This document shows, one piece after another, positions 35,253 through 40,849 of a stretch of DNA of 40,849 bases (position 1 is its first letter; each line of letters starts with the position of its first letter). The stretch comes from Citricoccus sp. CH26A. Its GTDB lineage: Bacteria > Actinomycetota > Actinomycetes > Actinomycetales > Micrococcaceae. The DNA is taken from assembly GCF_000224415.1 (NCBI RefSeq), contig NZ_AFXQ01000025.1, forward strand, positions 1-40,849, given 5' to 3'. The position numbers and the translations under genes were made by a program. Below the pieces are notes generated by a model that was not told the origin of the DNA, made no database searches, and was given only the letters and a program-made list of their open reading frames with translations.

Positions 35253-36443
35253 TCACTTGAGGATCTTGGTGACGCGGCCGGAGCCCACGGTGCGGCCACC
35301 CTCACGGATGGCGAAGCCGAGGCCCTCCTCCATGGCGATCGGCTGGATCAGCTCGACCGTCATCTCGGTGGTGTCGCCGGGCATGACCATCTCGGTGCCC
35401 TCGGGCAGCGTGATGACGCCGGTGACGTCGGTGGTGCGGAAGTAGAACTGCGGGCGGTAGTTCGAGTAGAACGGGTTGTGGCGGCCGCCCTCGTCCTTGG
35501 ACAGGATGTAGACGTTGCCCTCGAAGTTGGTGTGCGGGGTGATGGAGCCCGGGGCCACGACGACCTGGCCGCGCTCCACGTCCTCACGCTTCAGGCCACG
35601 CAGCAGCAGGCCACAGTTCTCGCCGGCCCAGGCCTCGTCGAGCTGCTTGTGGAACATCTCGATACCGGTGACGGTGGTCTTCTGCAGGTCGCGGATGCCC
35701 ACGATCTCGACCTCGGAGTTGATCTTCAGGGTGCCGCGCTCGGCGCGACCGGTCACCACGGTGCCACGACCGGTGATGGTGAAGACGTCCTCGATCGGCA
35801 TCAGGAACGGCTTGTCCTTGTCGCGGACCGGGTCCGGGATGTAGGAGTCCACGGCGTCCATCAGGTCCTCGACGGACTTGACCCACTTCGGGTCGCCCTC
35901 GAGGGCCTTCAGGCCGGAGGTGCGGATGACCGGAGCGTCGTCACCGTCGAAGCCCTGGGAGGACAGCAGTTCGCGGACCTCCATCTCGACGAGCTCCAGG
36001 AGCTCCTCGTCCTCGACCATGTCGGACTTGTTCAGGGCGACCAGCAGGGCGGGAACGCCGACCTGGCGGGCCAGCAGAACGTGCTCGCGGGTCTGGGCCA
36101 TCGGGCCGTCGGTGGCGGCGACCACGAGGATGGCACCGTCCATCTGGGCAGCACCGGTGATCATGTTCTTGATGTAGTCGGCGTGACCGGGGGCGTCGAC
36201 GTGGGCGTAGTGACGCTTCTCGGTCTGGTACTCCACGTGGGAGATGTTGATGGTGATGCCGCGCTGACGCTCTTCCGGCGCGGAGTCAATGGTCGCGAAG
36301 TCGCGCTGCTCGTTGAGGTCCGGGTACTTGTCGTACAGGACCTTCGAGATCGCGGCCGTCAGCGTGGTCTTGCCGTGGTCGACGTGGCCGATGGTACCGA
36401 CGTTGACGTGCGGCTTGGACCGCTCGAACTTTGCCTTCGACAC
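35253..36443 (-). CDS. tuf: Elongation factor Tu
   Basis: EF-Tu carries aminoacyl-tRNA to the A site. The 396-residue protein has the G1 loop [14 protein letters not shown], the switch-region [21 protein letters not shown]3 [10 protein letters not shown]4 NKSD and domain II/III segments [15 protein letters not shown] and [20 protein letters not shown]. The start is GTG 36443 with AGGAGG six bases upstream. It is the last gene of the str cluster. It also seems to have its own promoter in the fusA-tuf spacer, which fits the need for far more EF-Tu than EF-G. Confidence 0.98.
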   Translation of the reverse strand: MSKAKFERSKPHVNVGTIGHVDHGKTTLTAAISKVLYDKYPDLNEQRDFATIDSAPEERQRGITINISHVEYQTEKRHYAHVDAPGHADYIKNMITGAAQMDGAILVVAATDGPMAQTREHVLLARQVGVPALLVALNKSDMVEDEELLELVEMEVRELLSSQGFDGDDAPVIRTSGLKALEGDPKWVKSVEDLMDAVDSYIPDPVRDKDKPFLMPIEDVFTITGRGTVVTGRAERGTLKINSEVEIVGIRDLQKTTVTGIEMFHKQLDEAWAGENCGLLLRGLKREDVERGQVVVAPGSITPHTNFEGNVYILSKDEGGRHNPFYSNYRPQFYFRTTDVTGVITLPEGTEMVMPGDTTEMTVELIQPIAMEEGLGFAIREGGRTVGSGRVTKILK

Positions 36444-36512
36444 AGGTTCCTCCTAGAACTGTTCATCTGAAGAGACTTCTCAGCCGCGGGTGGCGTGCTG
36501 ACAACTTGGAAA

Positions 36513-36542
36513 AGTCTACTTCGATCTGGCTGATGGTGATAA
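36513..36542 (-). promoter_or_regulatory. Separate tuf promoter
   Basis: On the minus strand TTATCA (36537-36542) and TAGACT (36513-36518) are spaced by 18 bp. The predicted start is near 36506, about 63 bases before the tuf GTG. It lies after the fusA hairpin, so tuf can be transcribed alone. Confidence 0.5.
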
Positions 36543-36669
36543 ATCCTCCGGCTTACGTCAGGACCGGTCCTGGATCAGGCCACCCGGACCGCCTTTTCCG
36601 CGGACCGGACCTTCCGTCCTGTGGTGGCTACCGGCCTCCGGAGTGCGGCCGGGCCACCTGTCCGGGTCG

Positions 36670-36697
36670 GTGGCGGGATCCTCGCGGATCCCGCCAC
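36670..36697 (-). terminator. Hairpin after fusA, terminator or attenuator
   Basis: A perfect 12-bp stem pairs GTGGCGGGATCC (36670-36681) with GGATCCCGCCAC (36686-36697) around the tetraloop TCGC, 34 bases after the fusA stop. It has no T-run and could reduce read-through into tuf or protect the upstream mRNA end. The remaining spacer to tuf (36444-36669) holds the tuf promoter and leader. Confidence 0.75.
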
Positions 36698-36731
36698 GTC
36701 ACCGGACAAGTGTGGTGCTAGAGAACGGGGC

Positions 36732-38846
36732 TCACTCGCCGCTGTTCTTCTGGATGATCTCGTCCGCCACGGCCTTCGGGACCTCGGCGTAGGAGTCGAA
36801 CGTCATCGAGTACACGGCGCGTCCCTGAGTCTTGGACCGCAGGTCGCCGATGTAGCCGAACATCTCGGACAGCGGGACGCCGGCCTTGATGACCTTCACG
36901 CCCTGGGCGTCCTCCATGGACTGGATGGCGCCACGGCGGGAGTTCAGGTCGCCGATGACGTCGCCCATGTACTCCTCCGGGGTGCGGACCTCCACGGACA
37001 TCAGGGGCTCGAGCAGGACCGGGTTCGCCTTGCGGATGCCCTCCTTGAAGACCATCGAGCCGGCGATCTTGAACGCCATCTCCGAGGAGTCGACGTCGTG
37101 GTACGCGCCGTCGAGCAGGGTGGCCTTCACGCCGACCATCGGGTACCCGGCCAGCACGCCCAGCTGCATGGCGTCCTGGATTCCGGCGTCCACCGACGGG
37201 ATGTACTCGCGCGGGATGCGGCCACCGGTGACGGCGTTCTCGAACTCGTAGAACTCGCCCTCGGAGGTGTCCATCGGCTCGAAGGACACCTGCACCTTGG
37301 CGAACTGGCCCGAACCACCGGTCTGCTTCTTGTGGGTGTAGTCGACCTTGTCGACCTTCTTCTTGATGGTCTCGCGGTAGGCCACCTGCGGCTTGCCGAC
37401 GTTGGCCTCGACGCGGAACTCGCGCTTCATGCGGTCCACGAGGATGTCCAGGTGCAGCTCGCCCATGCCGCCGATGACGGTCTGGCCGGTCTCCTCGTCA
37501 AGGTGCACGGTGAACGTGGGATCCTCGGCGGAGAGCTTCTGGATGGCGGTGGAGAGCTTCTCCTGGTCGCCCTTCGTCTTCGGCTCGACGGCCACGGAGA
37601 TCACGGGCTCCGGGAAGGTCATCGACTCGAGGATGATCGGGTTGGCCGGGTCGGAGAGGGTGTCACCCGTGGTGGAGTCCTTCAGGCCGACGACCGCGTA
37701 GATGTGGCCGGCGGTCATCTCCTCGACCGGGTTCTCCTTGTTGGCGTGCATCTGGAACAGCTTGCCGATGCGCTCCTTCTTGCCCTTGGTGGTGTTCTGC
37801 ACCGGGGAGCCCGCGGAGAGCTTGCCGGAGTAGACACGCACGTAGGTCAGCTGGCCGAAGAACGGGTGCGCGGCGATCTTGAAGGCCAGGGCGGAGAACG
37901 GGGCGTCCAGGGCCGGCTCGCGGGTCAGCTCCTTCTCCTCGTCACCGACGGCGTGGCCCTTGATGGCACCGGCGTCCAGCGGGTTCGGCAGGTAGGACAC
38001 GACGGCGTCCAGCATCGGCTGCACACCGCGGTTCTTGAAGGCGGAACCGCAGAAGACCGGGTAGGCCTCGGCGTTGATCGTCAGCTGGCGCACGCCGGCC
38101 TGGATCTCCTCGATGGTGAGCTCCTCGCCCTCGAGGTACTTCTCCATGAGCTCCTCGGAGGTCTCGGCGACGGCCTCGACGAGCTCGGCACGGTACTGCT
38201 CGGCCTTCTCCTGGAGGTCGGCCGGGATGTCCTGGGTCTGGTAGGCGGCACCCATGGTGACGTCACCCTTGGCATCGCCCTCCCACACGAGGGCCTTCAT
38301 GGTCAGCAGGTCCACGACGCCGACGAACTCGGACTCGGAGCCGATCGGGATCTGCATCACCAGCGGCTTGGCACCCAGGCGGTTGATGATGGTGTCCACG
38401 GTGAAGTAGAAGTCGGCGCCCAGCTTGTCCATCTTGTTGACGAAGCAGATGCGCGGGACGTTGTACTTGTCGGCCTGGCGCCACACGGTCTCGGACTGGG
38501 GCTCCACGCCCTCCTTGCCGTCGAAGACGGCGACGGCGCCGTCGAGGACGCGCAGGGAGCGCTCCACCTCGACGGTGAAGTCCACGTGGCCCGGGGTGTC
38601 GATGATGTTGATCTGGTTGTTGTTCCAGAAGCAGGTCACCGCGGCGGAGGTGATGGTGATGCCGCGTTCCTTCTCCTGCTCCATCCAGTCGGTGGTGGAG
38701 GCACCGTCGTGGGTCTCGCCCAGCTTGTGGCTGACGCCCGTGTAGAACAGGATGCGCTCGGTGGTGGTGGTCTTGCCGGCATCGATGTGAGCCATGATGC
38801 CGATGTTGCGGACCTTGGTGAGGTCGGTCAGCACGTCCTGTGCCAC
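36732..38846 (-). CDS. fusA: Elongation factor G
   Basis: EF-G catalyses translocation and, with RRF, ribosome recycling. The 704-residue protein has G1 [14 protein letters not shown], switch-I-like [14 protein letters not shown]3 [15 protein letters not shown]4 [10 protein letters not shown] and the domain IV segment [21 protein letters not shown] chose GTG 38846 ([20 protein letters not shown] follows), with GGGAG about seven bases upstream; the longer frame is non-conserved. It lies 94 bp after rpsG, with a hairpin in between. Confidence 0.97.
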   Translation of the reverse strand: MAQDVLTDLTKVRNIGIMAHIDAGKTTTTERILFYTGVSHKLGETHDGASTTDWMEQEKERGITITSAAVTCFWNNNQINIIDTPGHVDFTVEVERSLRVLDGAVAVFDGKEGVEPQSETVWRQADKYNVPRICFVNKMDKLGADFYFTVDTIINRLGAKPLVMQIPIGSESEFVGVVDLLTMKALVWEGDAKGDVTMGAAYQTQDIPADLQEKAEQYRAELVEAVAETSEELMEKYLEGEELTIEEIQAGVRQLTINAEAYPVFCGSAFKNRGVQPMLDAVVSYLPNPLDAGAIKGHAVGDEEKELTREPALDAPFSALAFKIAAHPFFGQLTYVRVYSGKLSAGSPVQNTTKGKKERIGKLFQMHANKENPVEEMTAGHIYAVVGLKDSTTGDTLSDPANPIILESMTFPEPVISVAVEPKTKGDQEKLSTAIQKLSAEDPTFTVHLDEETGQTVIGGMGELHLDILVDRMKREFRVEANVGKPQVAYRETIKKKVDKVDYTHKKQTGGSGQFAKVQVSFEPMDTSEGEFYEFENAVTGGRIPREYIPSVDAGIQDAMQLGVLAGYPMVGVKATLLDGAYHDVDSSEMAFKIAGSMVFKEGIRKANPVLLEPLMSVEVRTPEEYMGDVIGDLNSRRGAIQSMEDAQGVKVIKAGVPLSEMFGYIGDLRSKTQGRAVYSMTFDSYAEVPKAVADEIIQKNSGE

Positions 38847-38897
38847 GGTGTCTCCCTTGGGGTTTGGTGTGTGGGTCCAGTGCTGCTGGGCGGCACG

Positions 38898-38933
38898 GCG
38901 CCCGGAAACCATACTGCTACGGTTCCCGGGCGC
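38898..38933 (-). promoter_or_regulatory. Hairpin in rpsG-fusA spacer
   Basis: GCGCCCGGAAACC (38898-38910) pairs with GGTTCCCGGGCGC (38921-38933), 12 of 13 pairs with one A-C mismatch, around the loop ATACTGCTAC. It lies just after the rpsG stop. It may be an attenuator, a processing site or a protein-binding site; E. coli S7 controls its operon through the rpsL-rpsG spacer, whereas here rpsL and rpsG overlap. Confidence 0.6.
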
Positions 38934-38940
38934 TCGTGAC

Positions 38941-39411
38941 TCACCAGCGGTAGTGGGCGAAGGCCTTGTTCGACTCGGCCATCTTGTGGGTGTCCTCGCG
39001 GCGCTTGACCGCGGCACCCAGGCCGTTCGAGGCATCGAGGATCTCGTTCATGAGACGCTCGGTCATCGTCTTCTCGCGGCGAGCCTTGGAGTAGCCCACC
39101 AGCCAGCGCAGGGCCAGGGCGGTCGCGCGGCCGGGCTTGACCTCGACCGGGACCTGGTAGGTGGCGCCACCGACGCGGCGGGACTTCACCTCGAGGGCCG
39201 GGCGGACGTTGTCCATGGCCTTCTTGAGGGTGGTCACCGGATCGGTGCCGCTCTTCTCACGGGTGCCCTCGAGGGCGCCGTAGACGATGTGCTCGGCAGT
39301 GGACTTCTTGCCGTCCACGAGCACCTTGTTGATCAGCTGGGTGACCAGCGGGGACCCGTAGACGGGGTCGACGACGAGGGGGCGCTTCGGCGCGGGGCCC
39401 TTACGTGGCAT
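38941..39411 (-). CDS. rpsG: 30S ribosomal protein S7 (uS7)
   Basis: S7 nucleates the 30S head and contacts E-site tRNA. The 156-residue protein starts [20 protein letters not shown] and contains [40 protein letters not shown] and the C-terminal [20 protein letters not shown], ending as usual in Tyr-Arg-Trp. The ATG overlaps the rpsL stop by one base, which suggests coupling. Confidence 0.97.
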   Translation of the reverse strand: MPRKGPAPKRPLVVDPVYGSPLVTQLINKVLVDGKKSTAEHIVYGALEGTREKSGTDPVTTLKKAMDNVRPALEVKSRRVGGATYQVPVEVKPGRATALALRWLVGYSKARREKTMTERLMNEILDASNGLGAAVKRREDTHKMAESNKAFAHYRW

Positions 39412-39785
39412 TACTTCTTCTCCTTCTTCGCGCCGTAGCGGCTGCGGGCCTGGCCGCGGCCCTTGACGCCCTGGGTGTCGAGGGCGCCGCGAACGATCTT
39501 GTAGCGGACACCCGGGAGGTCCTTCACGCCGCCACCGCGCACGAGCACGATGGAGTGCTCCTGCAGGTTGTGGCCCTCACCCGGGATGTAGGCCGTGACC
39601 TCGACGCCGCCGTTGAGGCGGACACGGGCGACCTTGCGCAGGGCGGAGTTCGGCTTCTTCGGGGTGGTGGTGTACACGCGGGTGCACACGCCACGACGCA
39701 TGGGGTTGCCCCGCAGTGCGGGGGAATCGGTCTTCTTGACCTTCGGTGAGCGGCCCTTGCGGACCAGCTGCTGAATCGTAGGCAC
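39411..39785 (-). CDS. rpsL: 30S ribosomal protein S12 (uS12)
   Basis: S12 monitors decoding at the A site and is the streptomycin-resistance protein. I chose GTG 39785 ([20 protein letters not shown] follows, 124 residues) with GGAGAG about eight bases upstream. Lys43 in TTTPKKPNS and Lys88 are both wild type, so no classical streptomycin-resistance change is present. The loop just before Lys88 reads [13 protein letters not shown], with Gly86 where nearly all bacteria have Arg. The C-terminus [13 protein letters not shown] is normal. It is the first gene of the str operon. Confidence 0.97.
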   Translation of the reverse strand: MPTIQQLVRKGRSPKVKKTDSPALRGNPMRRGVCTRVYTTTPKKPNSALRKVARVRLNGGVEVTAYIPGEGHNLQEHSIVLVRGGGVKDLPGVRYKIVRGALDTQGVKGRGQARSRYGAKKEKK

Positions 39786-39990
39786 TCTTGGTCTCTCCGT
39801 AGTGTTGGCTTCCAGTCCGGCGGGCGTACAGGACATCGCCCGCGTCAACCAGGACTGCTTGGTGGTCGTTTCTTACGCACCCAGGGGGTTCAACGAGAAC
39901 GACCGTAGGCGTGCAAAAGTGTGGCATTCGCTGCGCAAGAAACCCGCAGCCCGGACCGTGTCCCTCGTGCCACACAAAACAATTGAGTAA

Positions 39991-40020
39991 AGACTACCAC
40001 CCGGCGCAACGTGCGGTGAA
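39991..40020 (-). promoter_or_regulatory. Promoter of the str operon (rpsL)
   Basis: On the minus strand TTCACC (40015-40020) and TAGTCT (39991-39996) are spaced by 18 bp, directly after the stop of the ATP-grasp gene. The predicted start near 39984 gives a leader of about 200 bases before rpsL. That leader (39786-39984) contains no gene. Confidence 0.45.
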
Positions 40021-40021
40021 A

Positions 40022-40849
40022 TCAGGACTGCGGAGGGTACTGGCGGAAGGCCCGCAGGCTGTTGAGCTCCGCCAGCCGCAGTCCGGCCAGGCGGCGCAGG
40101 TCCGCGTCCGCGCGGTACTCGAAGGGCCGGATGACGCGCCCGGCCCGGGCCGCGCGGCGGATCGCCTCGCGCTGGTCCGCCGAGGCGTGACGGCGCACGA
40201 GGGACAGCGGGACGGTGGTGGTCAGCACCGGGCCGTCCGTGGTCACCCGTCCGGCGGCCGGCGCCGGTCCCCCGACGGCGTCCGCGACCTCCGGCAGGTA
40301 CTCCGCCAGCAGGTACGGGGCCGGGTTGGCCCCGGCGCCGGTCAGGTAGTAGTGATTGCGTCCCAGCCGCGGGTTCATCTCCAGGAACTGGGCCCGGTCG
40401 TCGCGCGGGTCGACCTTGATGTCGAACATCGCGAAACCGCGCCAGTCCAGCGCCTCCAGCAGCGCGGTCCCCTGGCGGGCCACGGTCTCGTGCTCGCCGG
40501 CCAGCACCGCACGGGCGTTGCCCTCGGTCCCCGGGGCGTGGTCCTCCACGATCACCTCGCCGTAGGACACCAGCCGGGTGGTCCCGGCCCCGTCCCGGAA
40601 GAAGGTGGCGATGCCCAGTTGCGAGTCCGGGCCCGGGACGAGTTCCTGCACGATCAGCGAGCCGCGGTAGCCGGCCCCGCTCGCCCGGCCGATCAACTCA
40701 CCGAGCTCCCGCGCCTCGTGCACCACGTGCACCTTGCGCCGCCCGGTGAAGCGCACGTCCGCCCAGGCCCCGCCGTCCCCGGCCTTGAGGATCACCGGGA
40801 ACGCCGGCCCGTCCTCCCCCAGCCCCGCCAGGAACCCGGCGAGGGCGGC
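40022..40849 (-). CDS. ATP-grasp carboxylate-amine ligase, D-aspartate-ligase-like (partial, N-terminus outside window)
   Basis: The frame is open to the window edge, so the N-terminal domain is missing; 275 codons are visible. The ATP-grasp fold is recognisable from FPVILKAGDGGAW (ATP-binding strand with Lys), SLIVQELVPGPDSQLGIATF (hinge), GFAMFDIKVDPRD, and the metal-binding FLEMNPRLGRNHYYLTGAG with its Glu and Asn. The order and wording of these blocks match the D-aspartate ligase family (Enterococcus Asl and relatives), which adds an acidic residue to the lysine side chain of the peptidoglycan precursor. That role is inference; other carboxylate-amine ligases share the fold. It ends just before the rpsL promoter. 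Confidence 0.75.
   Translation of the reverse strand, partial: AALAGFLAGLGEDGPAFPVILKAGDGGAWADVRFTGRRKVHVVHEARELGELIGRASGAGYRGSLIVQELVPGPDSQLGIATFFRDGAGTTRLVSYGEVIVEDHAPGTEGNARAVLAGEHETVARQGTALLEALDWRGFAMFDIKVDPRDDRAQFLEMNPRLGRNHYYLTGAGANPAPYLLAEYLPEVADAVGGPAPAAGRVTTDGPVLTTTVPLSLVRRHASADQREAIRRAARAGRVIRPFEYRADADLRRLAGLRLAELNSLRAFRQYPPQS

Overview
The window is very GC-rich chromosomal DNA from a Gram-positive actinobacterium, most likely of the family Micrococcaceae (Micrococcus, Kocuria, Citricoccus, Arthrobacter and relatives). Three things point there: the wording of the ribosomal proteins, RpoA and EF-Tu; the actinobacterial extensions on S5, S9, L17 and L29; and a spc gene cluster without rpsN together with an alpha cluster without rpsD. 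The genus cannot be fixed from the sequence alone.

Region 1 (1-8570) is accessory or metabolic. On the minus strand lie a large LuxR-type regulator, a type III polyketide synthase and the start of a probable methyltransferase. On the plus strand lie an amino-acid ABC transporter (fused binding protein/permease plus ATPase) and an iron-box-controlled siderophore-interacting protein. Two different short-repeat arrays flank the LuxR gene. Region 2 (8571-13892) holds rplM-rpsI, a 13E12-family HNH protein behind a near-perfect LexA box, truA, and a divergent CPBP membrane protease.

Region 3 (13893-30700) is the classical ribosomal super-cluster, all on the minus strand. In transcription order it is S10 (rpsJ, rplC, rplD, rplW, rplB, rpsS, rplV, rpsC, rplP, rpmC, rpsQ); spc (rplN, rplX, rplE, rpsH, rplF, rplR, rpsE, rpmD, rplO); then secY, adk, map, infA, rpmJ, rpsM, rpsK, rpoA, rplQ. 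Strong nested hairpins separate S10 from spc and spc from secY, and another stands between rpsK and rpoA where rpsD sits in other actinobacteria. rplO carries an apparent one-base deletion. Region 4 (30718-35133) is a tight three-gene membrane operon: a 1251-residue polytopic protein, a 42-residue one-helix protein, and a DUF3817 protein. Region 5 (35202-39785) is the str operon (rpsL, rpsG, fusA, tuf), with a hairpin in each of the rpsG-fusA and fusA-tuf spacers and a separate tuf promoter. The window ends inside a gene for an ATP-grasp ligase resembling D-aspartate ligases.

Most of the window is translation and secretion machinery. Several of its operons seem to share a minus-10 hexamer of the form TAGNNT. 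The least understood parts are the three-gene membrane operon, the LuxR/PKS locus with its repeat arrays, and the structured spacers of the ribosomal operons.
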